Positions 17,436-26,305 of a stretch of 64,000 nt of DNA are shown here, one piece after another. The stretch lies in the NCBI GenBank assembly GCA_016841725.1, contig JAENYP010000008.1:1-64000 (forward strand). The letters are read 5' to 3'. Source of the DNA: Thermincola carboxydiphila. Lineage in GTDB: Bacteria; Bacillota; Thermincolia; Thermincolales; UBA2595. How positions within the stretch are numbered: position 1 is the first letter of the stretch; each line of letters starts with the position of its first letter. A program made the translations under genes and the position numbers. Below the pieces are notes generated by a model. It made no database searches. It saw nothing but the letters and a program-made list of their open reading frames with translations, and was not told the origin of the DNA.

Positions 17436-18431
17436 TTAACTCAAAGATTTGTTTGACTTCTCAGTCTCCTTTTCCTGTTCAGCCTTCTCGTAGGCAGCAA
17501 TAATCTTCTGTACCAACTGATGTCTCATGACATCTGCCCCGCTCAGCTGCTGAAAAGAAATCCCCTGAATCCCGCCAAGGGTTTTCCGGGCTTCCAAAAG
17601 TCCGGAATACTGGCCTCTGGGAAGGTCAACCTGGGTAACATCACCTGTGATAACCGCCTTGGACCCGAATCCAATACGGGTCAAAAACATCTTCATCTGT
17701 TCAGGTGTGGTATTCTGGGCCTCGTCCAGAATTATAAAAGCATCATCAAGGGTGCGTCCCCTCATATATGCCAGAGGGGCAATTTCAATTATGTTTTTCT
17801 CCAGCAGTTTCTGGGTCTTATCAGTACCCAGGATATCATAGAGACTGTCATATAATGGTCTCAGGTATGGATTCACTTTTTCCTGCAGATCCCCCGGCAG
17901 AAACCCCAGCTTTTCCCCTGCCTCTACCGCGGGCCTGGCAATTATCAGCCGGTTAATCGCCTTTTCTTTCAGGGCCTTTGCAGCCATAGCGACTGCCAGG
18001 TAAGTCTTCCCTGTTCCAGCAGGTCCAATCCCAAAAACTATATCATTTTCGGCAATAGCATCCACATATCTCTTTTGCCCGTGAGTCTTCGGTTTTACCA
18101 GTTTCCCCCGGAAAGTCACCGCAATGACATCTGTGGCCAGGTCACCGATTTTCTCACCATGACCATCCTTTACCAGCTTTATACTGTATTGGACTTCCCT
18201 GAGGGTTATTTGGTTCCCCAAAGCACTCAGTTCTATCAACTGGTTTAAAACCCCCGTACTCTGCTCAACCCGCTCCATCTCACCGGAAACAACGAGATGG
18301 TCATCCCTGACCACTATCTGCACACCCAGATCGTTTTCGATAAAATGCAGGTTTTCGTCATGATTGCCAAAGACATTGACCGCATCTTCGAGTTTCTGCA
18401 GCGGAATTTTCTTTTCAGATTTAACAATCAA
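17436..18431 (-). CDS. phoH: PhoH-like ATPase
   Basis: 331 residues. An N-terminal KH-like region precedes the ATPase. Walker A is GPAGTGKT at 136-143 and Walker B FIILDEAQN at 232-240, followed by MFLTRIGFGSKAVITGDVTQ. The role is uncertain; links to RNA metabolism and to YbeY are suggested for the family. The only well-placed start is TTG 18431, 11 bases after GGGAGG. It is 33 bases from yqfD and 16 bases from pgpH, so it belongs to one operon. Confidence 0.93.
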   Translation of the reverse strand: MIVKSEKKIPLQKLEDAVNVFGNHDENLHFIENDLGVQIVVRDDHLVVSGEMERVEQSTGVLNQLIELSALGNQITLREVQYSIKLVKDGHGEKIGDLATDVIAVTFRGKLVKPKTHGQKRYVDAIAENDIVFGIGPAGTGKTYLAVAMAAKALKEKAINRLIIARPAVEAGEKLGFLPGDLQEKVNPYLRPLYDSLYDILGTDKTQKLLEKNIIEIAPLAYMRGRTLDDAFIILDEAQNTTPEQMKMFLTRIGFGSKAVITGDVTQVDLPRGQYSGLLEARKTLGGIQGISFQQLSGADVMRHQLVQKIIAAYEKAEQEKETEKSNKSLS

Positions 18432-18464
18432 GAATTATGAGACCTCCCGGTATTGTAGTATGAT

Positions 18465-19721
18465 TTAATTCAACTGCTGCTGCTCTTCTTTCAGGGGTTC
18501 TGTACAGCCTATATCCTCAATGGTCTCCAGAACCTGTTTAACCCTGACCACATTGCTTCCGCGGGCCGGAATCTCTTCAGAAATTTCTTTCAATATTCTG
18601 GCATCAGAAGGCAGTTTAGCTTTTGCGTTGGCAAGCGCCCTTTCCCGGGCAGTTTTCTTGGCCTGAGTTATGCCTATTATATCACGGTAACTTTCAACTT
18701 CATAATAATTCATTGTAATTAATTCGACAGGAATGCTAAGATTCCTCCAAGCAGGAATTCTTTTAACATCTGTGTCGGTAACATAGGCTTGAAACGGTAT
18801 TAACCTGGGACCTTTAATCAAAAAATCCTTGTTCAAAGCCCTTATGCTGAGTACCTGTACTTTTTTGCCGGTTCTGCGGGTCCCGGCATTAACAAGCAGA
18901 CACTCTCCATAGCCTTCATACCAAACCTTTGCCCGCACAATCCCCCTGGCCCTTACCAGTTCAACCGGCACAGGAGGCTGGTCCTCCTCATTATCCGGTT
19001 CACTGTCATTCTCTGTTTCCGGCTCAGGTTCAGGTATAATAACCCCGGTAATCAGAATATCACCTTTCTTTACCATAGTCCCTTCACTGACTGCCGGTTT
19101 TCCCCTGAGAACGAGGATCTCCTGGATAAGACCGTCTTTCCGGGCCACAACATTTGCCGGCGAATTATCTGCAGGAGGTACGATAACCTTTTCGGCAATC
19201 TCTATCACCGCCTTGGTACCGGTAACCGTAATGCCAACCCAGGAAACCTCCGGCATTTCATTTCTCAGGTACTTTTCAACTCCATCCTTGTCAAGTCCAG
19301 ACTTCAGTGTTCCCATAGACAGACCGGCTTCTTCCGCCGTCTTCAGCAACCTCTCACGGGGAATGATGTTATTGCCTTTAACCTCCACAAACCAGATAAA
19401 TGACGACAGCAGATAAATCACCAGGGCTGACAGAACGGCTCCGGCCAGAAGCACTTTTCTCTTCTTCATTCCGGCGATACGAAAAGGAACCCCACCCCTG
19501 CCGACTATCTTGAAACGGCAGCCGGTCCGGCGTCCGATGTGCCGTAAAGCCCAGATACCGTTTAATCTGAGCTTAACCCTGGCTTTTCCGGGATCAATCC
19601 ATTTTACGTCCCAAAGATATAATCCCCGGCTTACCGCCATATTTATTAATTTTTCAAGATTTTTACCTTCAACCACTAAGGATACGTATCCCGTAATAAA
19701 CGACCACAATCGCGCCAGCAC
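18465..19721 (-). CDS. yqfD: Sporulation protein YqfD
   Basis: 418 residues, related to SpoIV stage sporulation proteins. An N-terminal cytoplasmic part (about 1-88) is followed by one membrane helix (VLLAGAVLSALVIYLLSSFI, about 90-110), then an extracytoplasmic part. That part starts with a POTRA-like stretch (FVEVKGNNIIPRERLLKTAE). An acidic, Pro-rich insert lies at about 230-252 (PEPEPETENDSEPDNEEDQP). In B. subtilis yqfC-yqfD are mother-cell (sigma-E) genes needed for efficient sporulation. Confidence 0.9.
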   Translation of the reverse strand: MLARLWSFITGYVSLVVEGKNLEKLINMAVSRGLYLWDVKWIDPGKARVKLRLNGIWALRHIGRRTGCRFKIVGRGGVPFRIAGMKKRKVLLAGAVLSALVIYLLSSFIWFVEVKGNNIIPRERLLKTAEEAGLSMGTLKSGLDKDGVEKYLRNEMPEVSWVGITVTGTKAVIEIAEKVIVPPADNSPANVVARKDGLIQEILVLRGKPAVSEGTMVKKGDILITGVIIPEPEPETENDSEPDNEEDQPPVPVELVRARGIVRAKVWYEGYGECLLVNAGTRRTGKKVQVLSIRALNKDFLIKGPRLIPFQAYVTDTDVKRIPAWRNLSIPVELITMNYYEVESYRDIIGITQAKKTARERALANAKAKLPSDARILKEISEEIPARGSNVVRVKQVLETIEDIGCTEPLKEEQQQLN

Positions 19722-19735
19722 TCTTATGATGCCTC

Positions 19736-20020
19736 CTAGTCCGTAAATATCACGGATTTAATTCGCCCTTCAACCATTATCTCATCAGGCAGAATGTTTT
19801 TCAGTGTCAGGTCCGTCCCTGTAATAGCCAGGTCCCCAACGGTTGTACTGACCTTTACCGTCTCAGGGGTATAAACCATGATCCCCCGGTGATTTTCAAT
19901 CAGAACCTGAACATCTCCCACCAAAATCACTTTGGGCAGGTCCAGCATCAAGTCCCGGGGAATATCAAAGGTATTGGCTACCTGTTGTTGAATTTGTTTT
20001 TTCCGGTCACGCCAGGACAT
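19736..20020 (-). CDS. yqfC: Sporulation protein YqfC
   Basis: 94 residues of the YabP/YqfC family: VANTFDIPRDLMLDLPKVIL, then VQVLIENHRGIMVYTPETVK and ITGTDLTLKNILPDEIMVEG. Small beta-rich sporulation protein, first in the yqfC-yqfD-phoH-pgpH-ybeY run. The presence of yqfC and yqfD supports a spore former. I found no confident sigma-E promoter upstream. Confidence 0.9.
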   Translation of the reverse strand: MSWRDRKKQIQQQVANTFDIPRDLMLDLPKVILVGDVQVLIENHRGIMVYTPETVKVSTTVGDLAITGTDLTLKNILPDEIMVEGRIKSVIFTD

Positions 20021-20108
20021 CTAACCCCCCCTTGTCTCTTAAATAAATGTATGCCGCCCCTGGGACAAAAATTACCTGAAAAGACTCTGTTATTTTAGAA
20101 AAGAAGAA

Positions 20109-20140
20109 CCTCAAGAGAGTGTGCATAAACTCCCTTGAGG
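20109..20140 (-). terminator. Terminator after the RHH gene
   Basis: CCTCAAGGGAG and CTCTCTTGAGG arms (one mismatch) on the minus strand, followed by TTCTTCTTTTCT. It separates the RHH gene from the yqfC operon. Confidence 0.75.
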
Positions 20141-20166
20141 CCGATTGAACTACAACCAAAAATGCC

Positions 20167-20781
20167 CTACATTCGTTCTATTGCGGTATTTATCAATTTA
20201 TTTATTGAAATTTTAGTCCCCAGCCGGTCAGTTAATTCATCTTGCAGCTCCATTAATTGTTTAAATTCAGTAGAGAAAATCTGAATTTTTCGGGTGGTCT
20301 CAACTGATACCTCTTTATTTACCGTTATCTTCTCTACCTCCTTAAACAACTTACTTATAGCCGTTCTTATAACATTATTTCTTGACCCGGTTTTACCGGC
20401 CAGGCTATCCACTTTGTCAATAAGATTCTGGCTTGTCTCCAGAATAATTTCATGCAGTTCACCCTTGTTTTCCGGTGCCCGGCCCCTTAAGTCTTCGTTA
20501 TACCGCCTATAAGCCTCTCTAATTAGCTCTGAGCGTTGATCACACCCTGCTATATCATCCAGCTGCCGGATAAGCTCAGATTTAATATTAACAGCTATTG
20601 AAATAACTCTTTCGGCTTCAACTTTCTTTACCGAATATTTTACCGAATAATCGTTACTCGATAACAGTTCTTCAATTAAAAAATTCAGGCCTGCTGTCCT
20701 GCTTAAACTGGCATGAGTGCAATCTCTGTCCAACTCTCTTAATGTTTGCTCATCAATATAAATATTTATCTGTTCGTTCAA
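20167..20781 (-). CDS. Protein with four tandem ribbon-helix-helix motifs
   Basis: 204 residues from TTG 20781, which has AAGGGAG 8 bases upstream (ATG 20805 has no ribosome site). Four units each show a beta strand, helix, turn and helix: INIYIDEQTLRELDRD...SRTAGLNFLIEELL; ISIAVNIKSELIRQLDDIAG...RSELIREAYRRY; HEIILETSQNLIDKVDSLAG...SRNNVIRTAISKLF; KIQIFSTEFKQLMELQDELT...SINKLINTAIERM. RHH proteins bind DNA as two-motif dimers, so one chain could form two binding units. Targets are unknown. It has its own terminator, and no toxin partner is adjacent. Confidence 0.7.
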   Translation of the reverse strand: MNEQINIYIDEQTLRELDRDCTHASLSRTAGLNFLIEELLSSNDYSVKYSVKKVEAERVISIAVNIKSELIRQLDDIAGCDQRSELIREAYRRYNEDLRGRAPENKGELHEIILETSQNLIDKVDSLAGKTGSRNNVIRTAISKLFKEVEKITVNKEVSVETTRKIQIFSTEFKQLMELQDELTDRLGTKISINKLINTAIERM

Positions 20782-20837
20782 TACCACAACTCCCTTAAAA
20801 ATCAACTTATTACATTAAACATAAGTTTCGTTTTCTG

Positions 20838-20909
20838 TCAGGTGTTTCTGGGGGACGCCAGAATGATTCCCCCCCCGGCGACGGGAATTCCCGCTCCCCC
20901 TCCGCCTGA
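20838..20909. other. GC-rich imperfect hairpin
   Basis: TCAGG at 20838 pairs with CCTGA at 20909, GGGGGA with TCCCCC inside, and a perfect 12-bp palindrome CGGGAATTCCCG lies at 20882-20893. It does not match either repeat family. It lies upstream of the RHH gene, beyond the alr terminator. Confidence 0.4.
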
Positions 20910-20927
20910 AATAAAGCAAAAACATAG

Positions 20928-20959
20928 AAAAATGAGCAGTATATTCGCTGCTCATTTTT
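20928..20959 (-). terminator. Terminator after alr
   Basis: Perfect arms AAAAATGAGCAG and CTGCTCATTTTT with an 8-base loop. It is usable in both directions and lies 14 bases past the alr stop. Confidence 0.82.
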
Positions 20960-20973
20960 ATTATATGATGTTT

Positions 20974-22179
20974 TTAGTGTGTTTTGGGTTGAGGCGTCCC
21001 GGTAACGGCAGCCTCCCTGACCCCGGCTAAAATCTCACTTGCAGGCATGCCGCCTGCATCCGTCTCCGCCGCCGCTGCGCCCATATATACCCGTTCAATA
21101 AGAGCCCCGGCAAACAGCGGACTAAGACTGACATCAACAATATCACCGGGTTTTACCGGCAGCCCGCCGATATCTACTACAGTGAGCTGCAAACTCGTCT
21201 TTCCAATAACCTTAAGGGGTCTCCCCTCAAAGAATACCAAATTATCCGGGCGAAAAAAAGATTTTATCAGGTGGTACTGTTCCCGGAGGTAATCAGCAAA
21301 CCTGAAGGCATCATTTTTTTTCTGAACCCCGAACCCATCTGTATACCCAATGGGCAGCACGGCAACCCTGGTAGTCTGTTTGGTCCTGTAAGTGTTGCTG
21401 TATCCGACATAACTCCCCTTTGGCAGACTGCGCACCTGAAGCACCTTTACCCGGCAGCGGTATACTCTCTTCAGCGGTACTGCCGGATTAACGGTACTGT
21501 TACCCAGGAAGGCAGAACCAATGCTAACCATATCCATGTGAGTAGCCGGAAATTTCAGGGCCGCCAGGGAATTAGCGCTGTATTTCAAAGGAATAGCCAG
21601 CCCTTGTTTCTCAAGCTCGGCCACCACATTGAGGAATTTCTCCCTCTGTACGGCTGTATAGTCCATGTCCTTTTCAAAGGCATTGCTGTAATGGGTAAAC
21701 ACACCCTTATACACCAGCCCATCCAGTTCCTTAAGCCTCTTTACAGATGACAGTAATTCTTCCGGAGAAAAGCCCATCCTCCCCATACCGGAATCAATCT
21801 TTAGATGGACATCCACAGACCTGTCCGCTTTCAGGGCATATTCATTGAGGATTGCGGCAGCTTCCAGGGAATAAACGGCAGGAATAAGGCGGTATTCCCA
21901 CAACTGCTCAAGCTGGGCAGAATCATTATACAGGGGAGCAAAAACCAGGATTGGTGACTTCATGCCGCCCTGTCTCAGCTCAGCGCCCTCAGCAACTGTA
22001 GTTACGGCAAAAAATCCTATCCCCAGCTGTTCCAGAAATCCCCCCACTGTCAGGGCTCCCAGTCCATAAGCGTTCTGTTTTATAACCGCCATGATGGGTA
22101 CATCAAAGTAGCTTTGCAGGGACTGAACATTATCCTTTAACCTGTCGAGGTCTATCTCCATCCATTTCTCCAAGTTCAT
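20974..22179 (-). CDS. Alanine racemase-like PLP enzyme (atypical)
   Basis: 401 residues in fold-III alanine racemase layout: a TIM barrel with the PLP lysine in AVIKQNAYGLG (Lys34) and a C-terminal beta domain with the catalytic tyrosine region YVGYSNTYRTKQTTRV and LPIGYTDGF. Two usual features differ. AxKANAYGHG is here KQNAYGLG, and the conserved DMVRxG, whose Arg contacts the PLP ring nitrogen, is DMVSIG with Ser219. It lies 3 bases after a FemX-like gene, so it probably supplies a D-amino acid or epimer for cell-wall work. The true substrate cannot be read from sequence, and a main housekeeping Alr may be elsewhere. Confidence 0.78.
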   Translation of the reverse strand: MNLEKWMEIDLDRLKDNVQSLQSYFDVPIMAVIKQNAYGLGALTVGGFLEQLGIGFFAVTTVAEGAELRQGGMKSPILVFAPLYNDSAQLEQLWEYRLIPAVYSLEAAAILNEYALKADRSVDVHLKIDSGMGRMGFSPEELLSSVKRLKELDGLVYKGVFTHYSNAFEKDMDYTAVQREKFLNVVAELEKQGLAIPLKYSANSLAALKFPATHMDMVSIGSAFLGNSTVNPAVPLKRVYRCRVKVLQVRSLPKGSYVGYSNTYRTKQTTRVAVLPIGYTDGFGVQKKNDAFRFADYLREQYHLIKSFFRPDNLVFFEGRPLKVIGKTSLQLTVVDIGGLPVKPGDIVDVSLSPLFAGALIERVYMGAAAAETDAGGMPASEILAGVREAAVTGTPQPKTH

Positions 22180-22182
22180 CCC

Positions 22183-23241
22183 CTACTTCCGCAATTTCTT
22201 TTTAGCCATAATCACTTTCGAACGCAGTTTCTTAGCTAACGGAATCCCGACATCCCATAGTTTGTACATCAGCGGGTCAAATACGAGGTCAAATTCTCCG
22301 GCAAACTCAGTAAATTTACCGTTAAAACCTTTTTTAAACCTGAAAAGCCCGTAAAGGGGGTTGGAAGGATCCATGTCTCCGGAAATTCCCCGGAAATCAT
22401 AAATGTCACACCCTTCTTCCCTGGCCCATTTAATCATATCCCACTGCATCAGGTAGTTTGGCATCAGATTCCTCTGTTCATTACTGCTGGCACCGTACAG
22501 GTACCAGCATTTATCTCCGAAGGCAAGAGAAATGGCCCCTGAAAGCACCTTGTCCTCGTACTCGGCAATGTAAAGCCTCATATAGCCGGGGGGAACCAGT
22601 TCGTCGTACATTTTCTGAAAATATGCCAGGCTCCTGACCACAAAATTATCCCGCAGACCCGTAACTTCCATGATACTGTGAAATGCCTTCAGGTCATCCC
22701 TGGTGCCGACACGCACCTTGACCCCTTTTCTTTCTGCCAGGCGGATGTTATACCTGGTTTTGTGGTGTAAACCCGCCATCACTTCGTCAAGATCGGAGGT
22801 AATGTCCAGGCGGGAAACAAAACGGGGCTGGATGCCCTCAAAATTAAGGGTCAGAGGCTTTCTTTTATACCCCAGGCCAAAGAGATTATCCACCTTATCT
22901 TTTTCCGCAGCCTCAATATCAGGATCAACCTTCAACATAATGGCATTATACTGCCGGGACATTTCTTTCATCTTGTCTGTAAAAAATCCGAGGACTTCCC
23001 TGTCAGTGTAATCCAGTACCGGTCCCCGGGGACAGTACATAAAATTCTTCCCGATAACCGGGAGCCTTCTGATAAGGATACTTCCGGCCCCTTTGACAAC
23101 ACCCTTGTCCCTGATAACAAAATAAATGTTTTTCCAGTCGGCTTTTACTCTGGCCCACTCCAGTGCCTGCAGAAAATTGCCCCCATGAGTCCTGATGTAC
23201 TCAGTATATTCCGCAGAATCTCCATTTAGTACAAATTCCAT
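22183..23241 (-). CDS. FemX/FemAB-like peptidoglycan bridge aminoacyltransferase
   Basis: 352 residues from ATG 23241, after GGGGGAG. Two GNAT-like halves: FLQALEWARVKADWKNIYFV and NFMYCPRGPVLDYTD in the first, KTRYNIRLAERKGVKVRVGT and WYLYGASSNEQRNLMPNYLM in the second. YDFRGISGDMDPSNPLYGLF and RFKKGFNGKFTEFAGEFDL close the fold, as in the FemABX family. These enzymes add amino acids from aminoacyl-tRNA to the peptidoglycan side chain. Coupling to a racemase-like gene (3-base gap) suggests a dedicated pair for side-chain modification. Confidence 0.88.
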   Translation of the reverse strand: MEFVLNGDSAEYTEYIRTHGGNFLQALEWARVKADWKNIYFVIRDKGVVKGAGSILIRRLPVIGKNFMYCPRGPVLDYTDREVLGFFTDKMKEMSRQYNAIMLKVDPDIEAAEKDKVDNLFGLGYKRKPLTLNFEGIQPRFVSRLDITSDLDEVMAGLHHKTRYNIRLAERKGVKVRVGTRDDLKAFHSIMEVTGLRDNFVVRSLAYFQKMYDELVPPGYMRLYIAEYEDKVLSGAISLAFGDKCWYLYGASSNEQRNLMPNYLMQWDMIKWAREEGCDIYDFRGISGDMDPSNPLYGLFRFKKGFNGKFTEFAGEFDLVFDPLMYKLWDVGIPLAKKLRSKVIMAKKKLRK

Positions 23242-23316
23242 ATTCTCCCCCTGCCCTGTCAAAAAAGTATGCCCCCGCAAATATTGCGTTAGGGCCAATA
23301 GTTTGCAAAACGGGTA

Positions 23317-24984
23317 TTAATCCAGTAATTTTCTTACCTGTTCTTCCCTCAGTTTACCATCCAGTATCATTCGGAATTCTGTAGCTGAAACAAAGCCAAA
23401 CTTATATCTATCATAATATTCTTTAATAAAATTTTCAAACTCATTTTTTCCCAATATCACATACAGCTGTTCAAACAGCTTCCGCCCATTCCGGTAATGG
23501 ACATTGCGGTAGTCCTGCCATGAGCCAAACGAGTCCAGGCTTCTGTAAAGCCCCCCGGCTTCGCCTGTATAGCCGGGGACCCGGCCGCTCTGTGCATAAG
23601 AGGTAAAAAATTCCACCAGGCCCTCATCAATATATGGGGCATTATACTGGTCACTGCCCACAATATTATAAAACCATTGGTGGGCCACTTCGTGAAACAC
23701 TGTATTTGACAGGTTCCCCCTGGAGGTGCCTTTTGATATCAGTATCATCGTGGAATACTCCATGCCATTTAAAAACATGTCATTTTCCACAATATTTAAC
23801 TGCTGCCACGGATATTGTCCCACATTTTCATTAAAAAATGCCAGGGCTTTCCGGGCAGCAGCCAGAACCTCCTCCGGCCGACTGTCAGATGAATAATAGT
23901 AATAGTTGACTTCTGTTTCTCCCTCTTTGGCCACGGCCTCCCGGTATCCCCTGTTTAAAAATACCGGCAAATCACGCACCCGTTCCAGAACACCTGTGTA
24001 TATTTTCCTGCCTGCTTTTTGTTGAACATTATTGGTATTACTTAATACAAGGTTAAAATCCTCAGGAACCGAAAACCGGAATTCATAGGTTGCTGACATA
24101 TTAACAAAGGGGTCACCAATTTCTGTCGGCCTGTTTTCCCGGTTATCAGCGCTCAACACCGGTAGCCAGTTACCCAGCCAGATTCCCTCTTTAGTGCCTC
24201 CTACCCGATCAGCAATATTGGGGATTTTCACCCTGAATTTAATCATCAGGGCATGTTCTCCGCGCAAAAAACCGCCGCTTCCGGGCGCCACCCTGAGGGT
24301 CTCGCCCTTAACTTCGAAATAAACTGTTTCCCCGTTATAGGTAACATCCTCAATTTCGATATAGCCTGTGTCCTGACCGTTGCGCATGGCATAGCGCCTA
24401 ACCTCCGAGGAATCCAGGCTGCTGTCTTGGTAGCGGTTCATGTACAGGTTGAATTTCACTTCCTCCACCGGTTCCCGGCACATGAAAATAACTTCTTCCT
24501 CTCCCTCCACCAGTTGGGAAGCAGGGTCAAAATCGGCTTCAATATGATAAAAAGGCATATTCAGTTCTTCAACATCTGATGCTGCTGCATAAACCGGCTG
24601 AGCAGTTTCAGCCGGAACATTTGCTCTCTGAGCAAAACCCGCAGTCACAAAAAGCGCCAGCGCCAGCACAGCAACCACCCCGAAAGCGGGCTTGAGCCTT
24701 CTTTTTCCCCCGCCCGGTTCGCGGGAAGCCTCCTTCTGATCCTGCCCTGAAGGCAGGCAGCTTTGCGCCTGAGCTTTTCTCATCCGGGCAGCGTTATTGG
24801 CATAAACAGCTACAGACCTGTGGTCCGGACCATAAGTCTCTCCGGCAATTTTGCATGCCTTTTCTGCTGCCCGGGCAGCCTCCGGATAAAGCCCCTGGCG
24901 GTAACAGACACTAATAGTCTCATCAAGCCTTGAAAGCAGCAGCATATTTGCTTTTTTCTTCCATGGATCAACAGTCCTGCTCAC
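23317..24984 (-). CDS. Membrane-anchored M1-type metallopeptidase with N-terminal TPR-like segment
   Basis: 555 residues, start GTG 24984 with AGGATGTG upstream. Residues about 15-70 (ETISVCYRQGLYPEAARAAE, CKIAGETYGPDHRSVAVYA) look like kinesin-light-chain-type TPRs. A single membrane helix follows (GVVAVLALALFVTAGF, about 101-117), then an extracytoplasmic gluzincin domain. The zinc site is HEVAHQW at 431-437, with the third ligand Glu454 in YIDEGLVEF (HExxH-18-E). NGMEYSTMI replaces the usual GAMEN loop. Substrate is unknown. It lies downstream of the NlpC/P60 gene. Confidence 0.85.
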   Translation of the reverse strand: MSRTVDPWKKKANMLLLSRLDETISVCYRQGLYPEAARAAEKACKIAGETYGPDHRSVAVYANNAARMRKAQAQSCLPSGQDQKEASREPGGGKRRLKPAFGVVAVLALALFVTAGFAQRANVPAETAQPVYAAASDVEELNMPFYHIEADFDPASQLVEGEEEVIFMCREPVEEVKFNLYMNRYQDSSLDSSEVRRYAMRNGQDTGYIEIEDVTYNGETVYFEVKGETLRVAPGSGGFLRGEHALMIKFRVKIPNIADRVGGTKEGIWLGNWLPVLSADNRENRPTEIGDPFVNMSATYEFRFSVPEDFNLVLSNTNNVQQKAGRKIYTGVLERVRDLPVFLNRGYREAVAKEGETEVNYYYYSSDSRPEEVLAAARKALAFFNENVGQYPWQQLNIVENDMFLNGMEYSTMILISKGTSRGNLSNTVFHEVAHQWFYNIVGSDQYNAPYIDEGLVEFFTSYAQSGRVPGYTGEAGGLYRSLDSFGSWQDYRNVHYRNGRKLFEQLYVILGKNEFENFIKEYYDRYKFGFVSATEFRMILDGKLREEQVRKLLD

Positions 24985-25238
24985 AGAAATTCACATCCTG
25001 AATATGGCAGTTAAAACACCTTAACTAAATCATTCGATGAAACAGTTGTAAATTCCTGCTAATTTGACAAATTGCTCTATAAAGCGACATCCTGCTGCCG
25101 CTGCACAACGAAAGCGATGCCCAATATTTCCCGGACACCGCTGTGTGTTCACCTGGCTTTTCCTTTACCGTACCTTTCGCTTTTACAGCGCCCTGATCTA
25201 TTACATCACTCCTAGTGCTCAGAGCGCCTTTTGGTCTT
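24985..25238. other. Unexplained gap between the NlpC/P60 and M1 genes
   Basis: 254 bases. An 83-codon frame exists here but has no ribosome site or family likeness. The minus strand contains two similar purine-rich tracts (CTGTAAAAGACCAAAAGG and GCTGTAAAAGCGAAAGG, about 60 bases apart). No promoter, riboswitch or terminator was recognised with confidence. Confidence 0.4.
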
Positions 25239-26099
25239 TTACAGTACCCTGCGCGCACCCAGATACTTGGGGACATAATAGGAATTGGAAAGACTGGTAA
25301 CAGTTATCCCCTTTGTATAAGAAGCATGAATAAAACTGTTGTTCCCCACATAGATACCCACATGGCTGACACTTTTACCATTGGTGTTAAAATAAACAAT
25401 GTCACCAATTTGGAGTTCAGCCTTGGATACAGCTTTACCCACTGTTGCCTGACCGGAACTGGTCCTGGGAAGGCTGATACCGGCCCCCAGCCTGAAAACA
25501 TAGCTGGTAAAACCTGAACAGTCAAACCCCTTCGGTGTTGAACCACCGCGGACATATGGCGTACCTTTCAGTGAATTGGCAATAGTAATCACTTTGTCGA
25601 TTTTAGTCTCTCCCGAACCGCTCCTTGATGCAGGATCTTTTGCCTCCTGCCCGGCATCAGGGGCCGGTGCCGGCTGCGGATTGCTCTTGGCCGTATCCGG
25701 AGCGGGCTGAGGTGCCGGCTCTGCCTTTACTGCAGGTTTCAATACCGGCTTAGCTGCAGGTTTGGGTACAGGCTGCTTTTCCGCTTCGGGTTGGCCCTGT
25801 ACTGCTGTCTCAGCTTGCGTTTTCTCAGCAGAAGCCTGTCCTTCCACCGCTGTATTCATGGCAATATTAGTAACCGAAGCGGGGGTTTCCGTTTGTTCCT
25901 CCCACTCATCCCGGCTGTAATCATTGAAAAGTACCGGTTCATCCTTAACGGCAGCAGGGACAGCCATTACAATATGGGCTCTCTCGGTTTCCAGTCCAGG
26001 GCTGTTAACAGCAGAACTCTCCTGTGCATGGCTTGACATCAGCCAGGCAGCAGTTATAATGGTTACCACGGCAAATGCCGATGCAATCCTCTGTCTCAA
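25239..26099 (-). CDS. NlpC/P60 (C40) cell-wall hydrolase
   Basis: 286 residues from TTG 26099, 8 bases after AAAGGAGG; the ATG at 26132 lacks a ribosome site. It has a signal peptide (residues 1-25, ending near SSHAQE), then a long Pro/Ala/Lys/Glu-rich linker (about 75-165) resembling wall-spanning linkers. The C-terminal catalytic domain has Cys in GFDCSGFTSYVFRLG, His in SHVGIYVG and a third polar residue in FIHASY. It probably cleaves peptidoglycan stem peptides during growth or sporulation. Confidence 0.92.
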   Translation of the reverse strand: MRQRIASAFAVVTIITAAWLMSSHAQESSAVNSPGLETERAHIVMAVPAAVKDEPVLFNDYSRDEWEEQTETPASVTNIAMNTAVEGQASAEKTQAETAVQGQPEAEKQPVPKPAAKPVLKPAVKAEPAPQPAPDTAKSNPQPAPAPDAGQEAKDPASRSGSGETKIDKVITIANSLKGTPYVRGGSTPKGFDCSGFTSYVFRLGAGISLPRTSSGQATVGKAVSKAELQIGDIVYFNTNGKSVSHVGIYVGNNSFIHASYTKGITVTSLSNSYYVPKYLGARRVL

Positions 26100-26254
26100 T
26101 AGCCGTTCCTCCTTTTTGGAGCATGTTGCCATATCTGTCTATTTCGACATTACTGCTAAAAACCCTTTGTATAACTCCCAAAATAATCATTTTTTTGCAT
26201 TCTTACTGCTATTTTACATAATAAGACCGGAAAGTGTGCGCGATGACCACAACA

Positions 26255-26300
26255 AAAAGGGAGTGAACCCCAAAGCCTTTTGCTTCTGGGTTACTCCCTT
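26255..26300 (-). terminator. Terminator after yqeY
   Basis: Arms AAGGGAGTAACCC and GGGTTCACTCCCTT on the minus strand, with a 16-base loop and then TTTTTGTTG. It lies 5 bases past the yqeY stop. Confidence 0.8.
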
Positions 26301-26305
26301 GAGCT

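Noticed and set aside
20838-20909. GC-rich hairpin as a fourth member of repeat family 2
   Set aside because: It has no GTGTTC/GAGTCTG blocks and no CCGC/GCGG tip. Only general hairpin form is shared.
25025-25276. 83-codon minus-strand ORF after the NlpC/P60 gene
   Set aside because: It overlaps the end of the hydrolase gene, has no ribosome site and no recognisable motif.
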